Source of the DNA: Ulota crispa
Taxonomy: Eukaryota > Streptophyta > Bryopsida > Orthotrichales > Orthotrichaceae
Assembly: GCA_963920765.1 (NCBI GenBank)
Contig: OY987242.1
Location: 9,326,789-9,390,788, forward strand
Direction of reading: 5' to 3'
Length of the DNA stretch: 64,000 nt
Shown: positions 1 to 13,466 of the stretch, piece by piece
How positions within the stretch are numbered: position 1 is the stretch's first letter
How the letters are laid out: the number at the start of each line of letters is the position of its first letter
The notes under the pieces: generated by a model
Told to the model about the DNA's origin: nothing
Database searches by the model: none
Seen by the model: the letters and a program-made list of their open reading frames with translations, nothing else
Translations under genes and position numbers: made by a program

Positions 1-1900
1 AGATTTTGCATGCTGGAGTTTGTTCTGCACCACAGCAGATCATGCTAATTAGATCTGTTTATAGAATCTGATAGTCAGAAAAAGAAAGGAGAAGTTGATT
101 GACGTCACTCTTTCTGATATGCAGGGCAAGGGATCCTCGTGTGTGCAGGTTGGTCGTGGCCGTGCATAGACCCAAGGTCAGTAACCATCTGTTGTGTGGT
201 TGTCCACGTTGGAGGGTGTTGTGATGCAGGCTAAGATGACCAGGCAAAACGTAGTTAGTACTGTTGAGCTACATCCAGAGTCTGGAATGGCTGTGTAAGT
301 GATGCTGCTGTTCTATGTTTAGTAATGTTGTCATGTTTCTTTTATAGTAGAGAGCACTATACGCATGGCCAAGTAAGCAACAACGAGTAGAAGTTTGCGA
401 TTACCAGATAAGTATGTGGAGTTGGCAGATGTTCGAAGCACCACATGAGGCTGAAGTCACTGCACAATGCTGCGTTCTATACAAAAGATCTCCACTAAAC
501 TTTGCTCTCACAACACGGGCTATCAAGACTAAGCTACCCGTCGAAGTAAGGCGCTGTCTTCGTTAATGTATCATTTGCTCTGCTGAGCGGACATGGGCAA
601 TACAGAATCCTGCAAGTGGGGAGGTGCTTACAAAAGGGGACGGTCAGTAGCCATGGTCAGTGCCACGATGCAAAACAGGAGCGAATCCTGAATGGGCCCA
701 GGGGCTCCGGGAATCCGGGCAGGTTCGGGACGGGGTTCTGCCGAGATCCGGGGGTGGCGACCGTGATATTATCTGCAGGCGGGCAGGATTGACGTTCGCA
801 AGTCACGATTCGGTGGATTCTCAGCTTTTCATGGACCTGGCGACTGGCGTATCGCAAGCAGGGCGTCGGCGAATGAATATGGCCCCAATTTATGTCTCCG
901 TATGAATCTTGCTCCTAACTCCACGTTCATTGTTTCCGTGACACTCCAGACCCGTTATGTAGCGACGATTGGTAAGGGAACTGGGGAAGGATACTAAAAG
1001 CCGTTAGGGACCTGATTCTGTCTTCCTGCCTCTTGCTCTTGGTTGGACCGTGTAAGCATGTCTTGGCTAAGCTAAACGTCTCACTGTGGATCTTTGAATG
1101 GAAGCAAAAACACTTACAGTGATCTACAGACTGCCCCTTCGACTCTCGTGTCCAGCAATAACAGATCAGGCACAGATTAGGCACTTCCGCTTGGCTGAAT
1201 TCAATTTCCATGTCAACCTTTCTTGGGTGTTGGCCAATCAAGTGGTACCACGTGGCACGGTTGGAGTCACAAGGTATGTAGCTCTCCCGTGCCAAATTTA
1301 CTGCATACATCCCTCCAAAATCACTCTCCTGTAGGGGTTAATTGCCTAACGTGATTGCCAGTTAGAATCCTTTATCTTGCTAGAGGAATATCTGGCTCTA
1401 CCTCATGTGCAGATTCTGCTGAGTTGTGTCAAACGCAATCGCTTGACACATCCCCATTCCTCAAGGGACCACAGTCATTGGTTTGTATTAAAATGAAGTC
1501 CAGAATCTTATTTTACTCTGAAGTTTTTAGCAGGATTTGAGAGAAAAAGCAAAAATGGATTACATCCCTTCGAACTCCAAATAACAGACCCTAAATCTTC
1601 AAAGTTGAAATTATTGGTAAACTAACGACACCTGACTACTTATAATCAAACACTGTGCAAACTCGAGAAATGCTTGTACATCCATTGGGTGCCAGAGAAA
1701 AATTTGCAATTGAAAGTGTACGATGGTAACTACAAGGAAAACTGCTCAAAATGACAAAAATATGTCCAAATCAACATGGCTAAATCTACAGAAATTGTTC
1801 AATTTGATAGTTCTTTTGTCATTTTGGACACATTTAATCAATTTAGACATGTTAATTAGGACACAATTTCTTGTAGCGTAATTTGAGGGACCATGGAGTT
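1..1900. other. Spacer with no recognisable gene
   Basis: Positions about 600-1340 are clearly richer in GC than the following spacer and carry several short open frames, the longest about 127 codons on the minus strand (927-1310). None resembles a known protein. A single TTAA-family style end (TGTAGGGGTTAA) occurs near 1330-1341 without a matching left end, so part of this may be an old element. Confidence 0.4.
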
Positions 1901-1905
1901 CAAAA

Positions 1906-1997
1906 CACTACAACAAAATTAACATTTTATGACTTTATGGTTGTTGTGAGTCATTTATAATTCTAATTGACTCACAACAATCATAACTTAGAGTCAT
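1906..1997. mobile_element. CACTA-like terminus followed by a hairpin
   Basis: CACTACAACAAAA at 1906-1918 matches the usual terminal sequence of plant CACTA elements and their MITEs. It is followed by an imperfect hairpin with arms 1929-1953 and 1968-1997, of which 13 bp (TTGTTGTGAGTCA and its complement) pair perfectly. No opposite end was found nearby, so this is one end only. Confidence 0.4.
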
Positions 1998-2500
1998 ACA
2001 ATGCCCATACAATGCCCATTTTGTTGCACTTAAGTGCGAGAACCCACTGACTTGCAAAACGGCTTGTCTCGCAATTTGGTTTATCAAAACTCGAGCAAGC
2101 AGGGATGCTTGTGGCTGATGCGGCAGGGGAGGTTGTAAGCAAAAATCCACTTTCGAAATTGAAGGGGGTGGAGGAGGTCAAGTTGAGGTTTCACGTTGCT
2201 GGCTCATGACTCACGACGATCATGTCGTCACGGAGTTGGTGCCAGGACCGTGTTTTCTTCTTTGACTTCATTTCCCTGCACGTTGAAAAGTTTTCCTACC
2301 CCCTCCCTCTTCCCTTTCTCCCCTCTGTTTTCTCTCTAGACCCCACCGAGTTTGTGCTCCCTCATAGATCCAGGAAATCTGATACTCACTGTCAATATAG
2401 CAACACGTTCCTGCTCCATTACTCAGGGCCAACTTCCATGGGCAATTGAAATTGAAATAACAAACAATTGACTAAGTTGGAAGCACCCAAACATGATAAC

Positions 2501-3154
2501 TTAACCCCTAAATGCCCAAGGCCTTTCTAAACTTCTTGGCATTTTCAGGAAAGTGAACAATCAACCAACCTTTTCGTAAATCTCATCAAGTTTTTTTAAA
2601 TTGTAGCCATACAAATTTAAGTTTGACATGTTAGAGATTACATGGAAAAAGGAAACACAACAATATCACTTATAGTTTGAAAGATTACAACGTTTGAACA
2701 TGAGGGTATTAAAACTACAAAAGTGACTTGAAGTTCTCTAATCCTCATTTCACATGTCAAATCTAAAAAGTTGGTCATCAAAAAAATATGAGGTTTAAGG
2801 TCATTACATGATTAACCTCAACCAATTTACGACTTTCAAAATCTACTCTTGCATTTTTTTTAAATGGATTTCTAATGTGGATTTTTCTCCAAGCTCTAGT
2901 GTATTTGAGGCTCATTTTCAAGATCTTCCAACACTAGAAAACTCAAGATTGCAATGGACACCCTTGTACAAAATCTTGAATAGAAAGATCATGGACACTC
3001 ATTTTCAAAATCAGATTTTTGATGTTGAAAATAGACTTCAAAACAAACTTGTGTTCAAAAGAAAAATACCAAAAATAGTGATTTGATAAGATTTTATTTG
3101 TCTTCAAAGTTATGCAAACACCCAAATTGGGTGACTTGGGCATTTAGGGGTTAA
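2501..3154 (+). mobile_element. TTAA-family MITE, subfamily A (654 bp with TTAA)
   Basis: Bounded by TTAA on both sides. The ends CCCCTAAATGCCCAAG and CTTGGGCATTTAGGGG are perfect inverted repeats of 16 bp. The inside is shared with the copies at 27403, 33618 and 47876, for example the stretch near 2890-2980 (CTAGTGTATTTGAGGCTC). No transposase frame; the short ORFs are not conserved in the other copies. Confidence 0.88.
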
Positions 3155-6100
3155 GCAATTTTGCAACAAACTTCAAAGAGTTTGAGGCAAAAAAAATATT
3201 TTTCATGTAAGAAGATAAGAAATATTGGGATTGCACATTTTTCATTATTTTGTTTGGAAAACTGAACTATTTGTGAATTTTGGGAGTCAAAAAGTGCTTT
3301 GCACCCATTTTCAACCAATTTCAATAATAGCCAAATTATTTTCCGCTCATTACTTCATACTTTACTTTGGGACACATGGCATGACTTAAGTGGTCACAAT
3401 CTTTAAAAGGACAAAAGAACATATTCTAAAACACCTATCCCTATTGAGATTGGAAATAGGGCCCTGTACAAGTTGGGTAAGAGATGTTGTCAGCAATGGG
3501 TGTCTCCACCTTAAATCCTGCATGGAAGTGTGTTGGAAAATATAAATGACATTTTGACAATATAAATGTTCTGACAAGTTACTAGCAAAAAGCACACAAA
3601 TTTTGGACAAATTATGGAATTTGGCATGAATATGTGTTGAAAAATATAAATGGTGTTCTGACAAATTTCTAGCAAGAAGTACAAGAATTCTGGAGGTCTT
3701 AGTTTTCCAAAGTTGGAAAATGTTGGTCACTACGACTGATTTTAATTGACAATTAGAAGTTGGCCTTTGAAGGAGTTGAAATATCCTTGGAAAATCGTTG
3801 GACCATCCTTATATCAATCAGTGTTAGATTTCAGTTTTGCACAAAATTTTCGCAGAAATCATTTTTTTGTTTGTTTGTTTTCAGCATGTCCATAGTCCAA
3901 TATTTTAGGTTGTAATATTTTAGGTTGTCATATGACATTGGCAACAACATGATTTGTGTAAGATACATAAAAGGGCAGAACGTATAAACGGGCAGAAATT
4001 GTATAAGCTTGAAAACTCCAATTCCTATGTAAACAAATCAAGTTTGTTTGAGTCCTCTATTAGATTTTGAGGATTTTTTTTAACTATGTTGTTTCAATCG
4101 TTTTTGAAACTTGTTAAATTTTCTTCTAATCCTACATTCCTATGAACTCAGAAAAGACTCATAAAAAGTTTGATTAACGAGATTTTGGAGAATGTTGGGT
4201 TCAAAGATTGTCGCTCCATTGTACACATCCCCTTTTTGAACAATTTTCAGTCGGATTCAGTTACTTTACTTTGAGCATTGCATCATTGAAACTCATTGAG
4301 ATTTCGTAAAATGAAGCATAGTTTGAGTACTTTGAAGATTGTAAGGATAATTTCTTTATTTTTGTAGTGTATGTGGAATTTTGGATTCACTTGTAAACAA
4401 GGGATAGTCCGTTCAGCATTGAAAATAGCTAGGAACCTTGGGACAAGAAGGATTTTAAAACATTTCATTTTGCTCACAGTAAAACTAGAGATTTTACTTT
4501 GGAAGCTCATTTGTTGAAAATATAACTTCCCAAATTCCCAAGTCCCTGCGCTACATGCCTCTCCTTAGAGCAGCCTGAATGGCCACTTCATGTGGACCCT
4601 TTATCATTGAGGAGAGAAGAAAAAAAAGAGTCCAACTGAAACACTAATCAACGCATTTCGTTAGAGTGAGGAGACCCTTGATGCAGTATATTGCAACTAG
4701 TCACAATGCACTCCAAGTGAACAAAAAAGTGTAATCAACACAGTCATAATGAAAACTAACCCTATTTTAAATATATTTTGGAAGAGCAACTATCCATAAT
4801 GACCTCATCCTCATGCAAATTCTCAAAGTGAACCCCACTTTATGTTAAATAATAGCATATCAATTCTCTAACCTAAAACCCGAGGCTCTGCACACAGTTA
4901 ATGGCTATCATGATAATATCCTTATCACAACAAAAAACATCCTCCAAAGACATATGGGGTCAATATACCAAGTTTCATTGAGAACCTCAAGCTGTCAAAT
5001 GGCTTGAAACTATTGTGCCTCCAAAAATCACCCTCTACTTTTTGGTGACAGCGGCCACATGCAGGTTTGCATTGGGAATGCTCTTGCCTTTTACATAATT
5101 CAGTAATACTTGGTGATTGTCATGCACGCACAATTAAGTGCACATTTGGAAAGATGACAACTTCAAAACATCTCTATTGATCAAATAAATGAAAGTGTGA
5201 TGTCTTCTTCAACAGTACATTATTCCAAAGCTTTCTAAATGTTTTATTAAAAATCTTGTAGATATAGGGCAACTTAGGGATTCAAACATAGATGATGGAG
5301 TTTTTAGGTAGATGTAGCTTTTGTTAATGCAAGGCCTTATGTTGTGAGCCAATATATGTGTACAAGGTGACCTCTTCTATGCTTGTACTATTTACATAGG
5401 TACAAGCTTGATGACTTTGTTTTTCATCCATAAAAGGACAAGATGTATACAATTACAAAGCAAGTAATAAGTTCTATACTATGGATTCCATGCACACTTG
5501 GAAAAAATACTTAGAAATCATTTATCTTTACAAATATTCAATGCAGCTTGTATGGATTTTGATGGTGGATCTATAGGAGCTAGTTCAAATGGATGGAGAA
5601 CCAAGAAAAATTAGATCTAGAGCACAAGAAGTTTTGCTTAGTTTTCATATGATGCTTGATTGAACATAGCACCCCTTTCTCATTCAAAGAAAAGATTATG
5701 GAGATTTCTTATGAAGAAAAAAACACACCAACTTAAATACAATTGAAGGTTTGAATGTAAATTTTTTTATAGCTTTATAAAATAAAGTATGTAGTATCTT
5801 ATCATTTAATTTTATGTTTTCAAGCTCTATGTTTTTGCACAAGGTTTGTATTAGTGTGGCCTAAAACTTTAGATTCCTAGTTTTATACTATTTGGTCTCA
5901 AATAATTTGACTCTTGGTTAGATGTTGGTTAGTCTCAAGTCAAGAGACTCTATAGTCCACTTTGTGTTAAAGCCCAATTTCTAAACCACCAACATGAATC
6001 ACTAAGATTATTTAGAGCCTAGAATTGGTCAACAATTGAGTCTTAAGGTTTTATATTGATTGGTAGCCCAGTATGGTTTGTTACCAGCATGGCTGTTCAT

Positions 6101-6282
6101 GTAGCAAATTTTGAAAGAAATAATTGGATCATCACAATAGGAAACCTAATTTGAAGAATTTGAGCCAGTTTGTTAGTTTTAAAATTAGGCCATCAATAGG
6201 GTGCAAGGGCATTAAATTGAATTTAGTTTTGAATCCAACATAAAATAAACTTTGATATGATGGATGGTCTAATTGATGGCTA
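3155..6282. other. AT-rich spacer, nothing recognised
   Basis: No open frame with family resemblance and no clear inverted-repeat element. Short frames at 3386-3730 and 4283-4510 on the minus strand have random-like composition. Confidence 0.5.
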
Positions 6283-7040
6283 AAGGCCCATTCTCACTGA
6301 AACATTGAATGCATTTGAGTGAGAAGGATTTTTTCTTCTTCTCTAATGCTGGTCCACCAACATGGTTTTAAAAAATGTCCCACAAACAAGTGGGGGAATG
6401 CATTTGGAAAGCATGTTCTCTCAAATGACGCAGTCCCTTACTTCAAGCAACCAATGGGATGGTTCCATATGACCTCAAGAGATTGGAATAATCATGCAAG
6501 ACTTGTAGGTGGTGGGGTTTCATGTGCTTTTACGTTTTATTTATGTTTTTTCATTCATAATCATTCCTTTGATGTTGCTTGCTACCAAGAATGAAATTTT
6601 TGGTGACTTATTTAAAACAAGGAAAAGTTTCATGGATTCCCTATGAAGTTTGCAATATTTGAATAGATATCCTTGCTTTTTCAGAAACTACACAAATACC
6701 TTGAGACCAAACCCTAAGACCAAAATTTCTAGACGTCTATTTTATTGTGCATGCCACTTCCCTTCTTCCTTTGTGCACACATTGCTTCTTTTTTGTCTCA
6801 TTACATTCCCTTCTTCAACATTGGTCATGAAGGAAGTACGAGCACAACAAATGAATGCCTAAATTTTTTTGATCCAAGAGTGTTTGTGTGATTTATGAAA
6901 AATAGAGATATCTATGCAAATATAGCAAACTTTAGGGGTATCCATGAAACTTTCCCTTAAAACAATACTCATGGCTGATAGAACAGCCAATGAACGTGCC
7001 AAAGAAAATGGGGGCATGAATGGATTGTGAATGGGGCCAA
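6283..7040. mobile_element. Possible MITE with GGCCC(C)ATTC ends, interrupted by another MITE
   Basis: AGGCCCATTCTCAC near 6285 faces GTGAATGGGGCC near 7024-7035, and each is followed inward by a GAATG motif, as in divergent inverted ends. A smaller element (6621-6956) lies inside. The ends are imperfect and no target duplication is clear. Confidence 0.35.
6621..6956 (+). mobile_element. Mutator-type MITE, 336 bp, with 9-bp target duplication
   Basis: Flanked by TTAAAACAA at 6612-6620 and 6957-6965, an exact 9-bp duplication typical of Mutator-like elements. The ends GGAAAAGTTTCATGG and CCATGAAACTTTCC are inverted repeats. The inside (GTGCATGCCACTTCCC) is shared with 13467-13758 and, inverted, with the fragment at 34440-34596. 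No coding capacity. Confidence 0.85.
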
Positions 7041-8212
7041 CCTCCAGTTAGAGGCCTGGTCTTTCATATAAAGTCGCCCTTACTTCATGCTATTCTCAGA
7101 CCAATGAATTCTTTGATTGCATTCTGGTTGAGGTCAAACCAAAACAGAGTCTTGGTTCCACGTTGGTTGGACTGAAACCGACGATCTCTCGGCGTGCATG
7201 CTGATTTTAAAAGGTCCTTTTTTCTTGGGCAAGCAACCCTTGATCGGTTTCCATAAAAAGAAAAAGAAAAAATTACAAAATAACTTGAGAAATGGGACTG
7301 TACCGTATGGTGGCCATGAGAATACTGGAACTGAAGAACCGGAGCTTTGGTAGAAACAGGCAAAGCCAAGTGTCAGAAGATGGGCCAATCTCGATCCAAC
7401 TGAAAATATCAAACAATCCTGCAGACCTGCACCCGCCTCTCTTCCCTTCTTGATTCTCGTTATGCCAATCATTGTCCCCCAATAGGCCAGTAGCCCAGCC
7501 CCAGTACCCCTCCCCCCTTCTCCCCTCCTCCTCATCCATACGGATGAATGAGAAATCGGTTCCCCAGTGAAAATGTTTTGTGCTAATTATAGATTTTTTG
7601 CTACACCACCAAAATTGGTGTGGTAAAATGGAAAATATTTAGCCAACTTTTATACATGAGTTTGGGAGTAGGAGCCTAGTTTTCTGGGCTCCAGTTGATG
7701 TCGTCTCACCTTATTTGTGCAATATTTTAATTCCTCACAAAATCATCATGAAATTTAACTTTGACAAAAGGTTGAAAGCATCCAATTTTACATCTGTAAA
7801 GAATATATATATAGCCATACTTGCTACTCAACCATTTTTTGGTTAGAAAAGGAGCTAATGCCACTTCATCCAAAATATTTTACACTATTCCCCACTGCCT
7901 TGTCCACTGGGCTCTGTCAGAAGTCTGGGCTTCGTCTTTGCGACTTCGCCTTCGGTCATCTGCTGAGAAGTTGCTCCTAATGCCAATCACTCTCACGAAT
8001 TTCCCCAAAATAGAAATCCTTTGTCTTGGATGGCAGTCTATTATAGTAACTCACTAAACATACCTGTCTTGCCCAATAATGTAGTGTAGTTCTCCGATGT
8101 TTCTCCCTCAATTTTTTCCTACCGCTATGGTGTACTAAATGATTCTTTTCAACCAAGGAATGTTTTTTTGGTTTTTTCATCAATTGAATGACACTCACTC
8201 TACAGTAGGAAA
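7041..8212. other. Spacer, nothing recognised
   Basis: Composition is mixed, with a somewhat GC-richer part at 7100-7560. Several overlapping minus-strand open frames (7085-7539) have no family resemblance and are probably chance. Confidence 0.4.
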
Positions 8213-9127
8213 TTAACCCTTTAAAGACCACACACATTTTCTCAAAATCCACTAAAAACATAGGCAATAAAATTAGATGCGTATATGAATCAAATATGGA
8301 CCCAATTTGAATAATCCAACCGTACAAATGTAAAGGACACCTTGTTTGTTTTAATGTGACAAATTTTCTGTTAGATTTACCGTTGGAGGTGAAATATTCT
8401 AATGATTGAGTGAGCTGTATATGGAAAATCTCTAGTAGGTCATGCTTGTGTGGTTTTGGGTGTTAACACTTCATGCAAGCTTTGGTTGAGAAGAGCCTTA
8501 CATTTCTAAAAAGCAAGGTTTTCCACCTCTCCAATAAGACTAGTTTCACACAAAATAAACAAAAATAGCAATTATAAGGTGTAGCTAAGTGGACAAAAAG
8601 GGTCAAAAATCCTATTTTCTTTGCTACCCTAAAACAATTCTACAAGAAATTTGATGATTGTTATTGAAAATCTGATCGGTGAAAGCAATCAAGAATTGGC
8701 CTTAGATGTAGGATGAAATTTTTAAAAAATAAAATGATAGTATCATTTCAATGGATTCTCAAATACTACAATTGTACTATTGCTATATAGAGAAACAATA
8801 CAAGCTTATTCCTTAAGCAATTTAATTTTTTTTAAGATTGCACAACTGAAATGTGGCATTCTTCTTGGATGTTTGATGTATTGTGTTGTTGCTTTGATCC
8901 ATCTTTGACCAAATATGGATACGTATTTTGAGGCCATGATGTATAAGCACCATTACTTATCAATTCATTTATCTGATTCCATTGTTGTTTTTTGGGTTGG
9001 ATGCAAAATTCTCTTGATCACAAGCGTTCTTCAAGATCATTTTCCAAATTGTTGAGCAATTTTACTGTATAGGTCAAAAACTACTCTCCCGAACCAAAAT
9101 GTGGTTCGGTGGTCTCTAAAGGGTTAA
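8213..9127. mobile_element. TTAA-family MITE, separate subfamily (915 bp)
   Basis: TTAA at 8213-8216 and 9124-9127. Left end CCCTTTAAAGACCAC, right end GTGGTCTCTAAAGGG (written with a one-base offset): inverted and of the same CCCYTnAA type as the other TTAA copies. Its inside does not match subfamilies A or B by eye. Confidence 0.7.
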
Positions 9128-9269
9128 CTGGATAGATTCATCCGTTTGTGCATGTTCATATTATAAAATCATCTAATGTTAGTTACATTCATTCAAATGA
9201 TGACATACTTAATGTTTCTTTGAGAGGGATTTAGAGATTTTGTCCATTTTTCCACCTAATTGTGTTGGT

Positions 9270-10208
9270 TTAACCCCTAAAGGTCCAGCTATCCCTCGGG
9301 GGACAATTGAGATTTCGGGCATGTACCTATAGCTAATCTAGTTTTTGTGATTTTTTTAAACTTTTATTGAAGGTGGGAAATTCCAAGACCTATCCAAGAA
9401 TCTAATTTTTTTGTCATTTTGACATTTGACAAAGAAGTTATGCAAGAATTTTTGTTGCCCGGGGGAAGGAGGGCAATCTGGGCAACCCAAAAACTTCTTA
9501 AAATTTTGTATTTTCTAAAAAATAGAAATTTGAAACTGGTTCTTTAGATTTTTTCATATGTGGGAAGTTTTGAATCATTCAACTTCATTCAATGAGATGA
9601 AAGTTATGAGATGTTTTAGTTTGTGGGCAATTATGGATTCTCTACTCTAAAATAAACTTTGAAGTCCTTTATTTTCCACAATTTATAATATTTTGGAAAA
9701 AAAACTAAACCTAAGGAAGTAGATTGTTTATCACAACATTTTGACCTGTAGGATTTGCAATTTTCATTTTAATAATGAAATTCTTAACAATTTAGTGATT
9801 TGACTCATTCTCTACTTCTTTTTACTTACTGATTTCCCCCATGTGTTGTATAGTTCCAATTGATTTGAAAATTCTCCCGCACATACCTAACTTGGTCTGC
9901 TACATGAAAAAAATAAACCTCAACTTTGTGTAGAGTAATTTATTTCATGTAAGTGTGGACAAAGGCTTGTGAAATTTTTTGGACAGCACAAAAAGAAGCA
10001 TTTTTTTCACTTTAGATGTAAATATCTCCCTCCTCTCCATCTAAAATGATCTGATTTTTTCTCAAAAGTACCTCTTCTAATATAAGGCAAGATCCTACGA
10101 TTGGATTTGCAAAACAAACTTTATTTCTTACTTTTCCACTCACTCCCCCAAAGTGGCAGTTAACAATAACTTTCACTGGAGAAGACTGCTTGAGCGTTTA
10201 GGGGTTAA
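9270..10208 (+). mobile_element. TTAA-family MITE, subfamily B (939 bp)
   Basis: TTAA at both ends with CCCCTAAAGGTCC and GAGCGTTTAGGGG just inside. The copy at 52008-52946 is the same length, lies in the opposite orientation and looks close to 90 per cent identical where compared; copies at 14108 and 31163 are more distant. The inside includes the phrase GGGCATGTACCTATAGC, which is well kept between copies. No protein is encoded. Confidence 0.88.
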
Positions 10209-11294
10209 AAGGTAGCGTAAGATTGTGGCAAAATTTTGCCTTCAAAAAAATTCACTGTTTTCAACCGTGGGGGCTATCTTTGACCATTCACGCCTTCACG
10301 CTCTCAGTGTTTGGCATCAACAAAAATTCTCCGACAATGGAAATTAATCTTAGTAAATTTTTAGACATGATTTTGCCATTACAGAACATCTACGTCAGCC
10401 AATTTCTTTTGGGCAAAGTTTTATGCAAGAATTGTACCTCATTCTAACTCTAGCTTATCTTCAACTTCAGAAACTTAGACGAAAAGTGGAATATATCCTC
10501 AAATCTCCCTCAAAGAAACACTAGGGAAACCAAATTGGGTAAACGTTACTAATATTAGCTGATTTCATGGGTGAACATTCACACATGATGATTATATCCA
10601 TTATTTGTTCTGTACCTGCACTCTTTTTGGGTGCATGTTGTTGCACCTAGTGTCCGGGGAGATTTTGAGCTTCCTTGGTCACATATAGTTCTCATTTTCA
10701 ACCAGTTGTTTTTGTAGTGTGTGCACCGGGTATTGCCTACATTATTCTATTATGATTACTGTAGGTTAAGAGCAGATTCAACAGGTCTCTGCGGAGTTAA
10801 TTATTTTTTGAGAAAAAAATCAATTTGGCATCAGATTTTATAATTAAACAAGATTAGATACTTTCAAAAAAAGTTGTTATTATTTGGCATTCAACTAAAA
10901 AAATTAGTAGAATTAAGTCTTTTTTAAAGCATTTTTCACTTTCTAAAAGTAGCCATTAGTATAAAATTTGCAGTAGATTGAGCCCTCTTGGAATCAACCT
11001 TAACCTTCCATTGTTAGTTAAGCTTAATGACTTTTAAAATATTTGGCATTTCAATTTTTTGATTTGTTTGACATTGGGCATTTTTGGAGAATAATTTATA
11101 GAATAATTGGGCAAAAATATGGGGAATTATTTTATGCCAAACTTGCTCTCAACCTACAGGTAGACCTTTCCCATTTAGATATATATAAAAAGAATAATAA
11201 ATCTTTTTCAAATCTCCACACTCATTGCTCAACCCCTAGTAAAAACAATAAATAATTCCTTGTTCCAAAGTATGGACACAATGAGGGTGAGGTA
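10209..11294. other. AT-rich spacer
   Basis: No gene seen. A single TTAAGAGCAGATTCAACAG near 10768-10786 resembles the GAGCATCTCCA end of the element at 57602, but no partner end was found. Confidence 0.4.
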
Positions 11295-11564
11295 CATAAC
11301 ATTCAGTAGCCTGAAGAGAGGTTGCCTTTCCCTCTCTTCAGGTATCATCCATGAACTTCATCTTGACAAAAAAATTAAATGAAATTAAATTTTTCTGACA
11401 TGGCTAGCCCCCACATTGACACATGTGCACTAAACTAAGCCTCTCTTTCATAAACTCTCTGACAAATTCAGCCAATTATCCTCTTAAATACTAATGGATG
11501 TGAAATATTCCACACTCTTCAGTTGGAAGGAGGGCAGGCCTGCTGAGCGCTACTGAATGTTATG
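11295..11564. mobile_element. Small inverted-repeat element (270 bp)
   Basis: CATAACATTCAGTAGC at 11295-11310 is the exact reverse complement of GCTACTGAATGTTATG at 11549-11564. Just inside the left end is a hairpin with arms CCTGAAGAGAGG (11310-11321) and CCTCTCTTCAGG (11331-11342). No target duplication is certain, and no other copy was seen in the window. Confidence 0.55.
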
Positions 11565-13457
11565 AAGCTGTGTTGAATGGCCCATGAGAACAGGCATTTG
11601 TGAGAAAACTCAGAATGACAAGATCTATGGGCTAGGCCGTGCCTTGATGGTTTCATGTGGATATGCTGCAAAGGCAGTAACTTAGTACAACAGTACAAAT
11701 GAGCTACGAACTGTCAGGCCCCTGACTTCATCCTGAGAGCCCGGGCCATGGCTCGGGGAGTCAGGTGTCGTTAGTCCAAGGCCATGGATGATGGATGGCC
11801 TGCCAATCACTTACCAGTCCAACTTCCAAAATAACAAATTCCCCTCTCCATGATTTTCCTTGTAGTTGCTCTCACCAAACTGGCCAAGTCAACCAGTTTG
11901 AAAAATTAAATCCACTAACCATTTGGAGGAGGTTTTGAAGCTTCCTTGGTAGTTTTTAATATGCATGCCTTCAAACTGAAAACCTGCACCATAAATAACT
12001 TTCTTGCATCTTGAAAATTTTATGCTTGAAATCTCAACTACTCATTCTTATTGCATCCTTAGCAAGAATTGAGCTAAGAACCCCATATTCGATCAATATG
12101 GAGTTGTTAGCTACATATGGAGTTGTCAGCTACATATGGAGTGTATTTGGACATTGCGTTAGTCCAGATACTCCATATATAACTGACCACTCAAATATGG
12201 GGTTTAAGACATCCTCTAGCGTCCCAACAAAGGCAAGGGTATATACATATTCTTAAACCCTAAGTCACTACAAGGGAGCAGTGTCAATTTGAACATTTTT
12301 TGTCAATTAGGTCATTTTGATTCAAACACTTTTTTGTCAATTTAGACATTTTAGTCAATTTGGACGTGTCACCGGGGATAGTTTTACAAGCACTAGTGCT
12401 TGTATTCTATATAAATTTTTACAGTCTATTACAATAAATTGTTAATATCTTAATTTTTGATACAATGTTAATATCCAAATTTATTAAAGAAGGACCGACA
12501 AAAATCTACCAAGTATAAAACTGGGGGGCTAACATATGTACCAACTCAACCAATTTCAACCAAATTCTTTGTTGGTTCCAGATCATTGTAAAATCAAACC
12601 AATTATTTGGTTATTTCTGTTAGCTAGCTTTCTGATGAATGGCAATTATTTACGGACATTGAATTTCACCCATTGCACTGCTGATTTAGCCTAACAATGC
12701 CCAACTGATCCCCCTTTTTGAGGAGAGGGGCGACGGGGGATTTTAGACAAAGTACTGAGGTGCTTCACTATTAGATAAAATGTTGACACATTGCAAATTG
12801 GTGGGGCAATTTGGCAAATGGTACAGTGGGCTAAGTAACTGCCATGACTACACCAGTTATACACCAAATGCAAACATGGAGTTACTTGTGAGCTTGAGTT
12901 ACAGGTGCAGGGTTTCTTTCCTTTCCTGTTTGGTAACAGACCAAGCTGAAGCAGTTATGTTTCTCTAGGTCCACAACTTCGTTGTTGGTGGTGTTTGTTG
13001 TTGCTGGTTGAACTCTTCCATTGACCTGTTTAGTTGCACACTGACTGACAAAGAAAAATAAACCCTTGACACCACCCTTCCACCCACTGGGCTCTGAGTT
13101 TGACATGGCTACCCTACACCCCCAGAAGAGTAAAGTAAATTAACTGTTTTCATAACAATACCAGAACTGAGAGATGGGGTATTGGGGTGTGTGTTCATAA
13201 TGGGCCAAATCATCACAGCCGCAAACCCTATTTGGCTACGGGAAGATGGGACCACACTGAACTGGAAGACAGCCATGTCACAGACATTGGCATCATGGCT
13301 CATGAGTGTGACATGGTTATGTGAGAGAAATGGAAATCTGGACTGGAAGATCAAAATATCAGTAAAACTAAATAATGAAAAAATGAAAAGAACAAGAAGG
13401 AAATATGCCACTCTGCTGCCCTAATCAAGAGCAACAACCTCTGCCATTTGTTCCCAT
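11565..13457. other. Spacer, nothing recognised
   Basis: No coding frame with family resemblance. Around 12280-12380 a TTTTGTCAATTTAGACATTTT-like phrase recurs a few times in degenerate form, and a similar phrase occurs at 1745-1850. Confidence 0.4.
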
Positions 13458-13466
13458 TTATTTCTA

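Noticed and set aside
2501-3154. Explaining the TTAA elements as Harbinger (TAA) or Stowaway (TA) MITEs
   Set aside because: Either reading needs an extra conserved T and A outside the duplication in nearly every copy, and the ends do not match the known Stowaway or Tourist termini. TTAA explains all copies and the empty site. Not fully excluded without genome-wide flanks.
7085-7539. Three overlapping minus-strand frames in a GC-richer patch
   Set aside because: No domain, no splice signals that join them, and frame quality equal in all three, as expected by chance.
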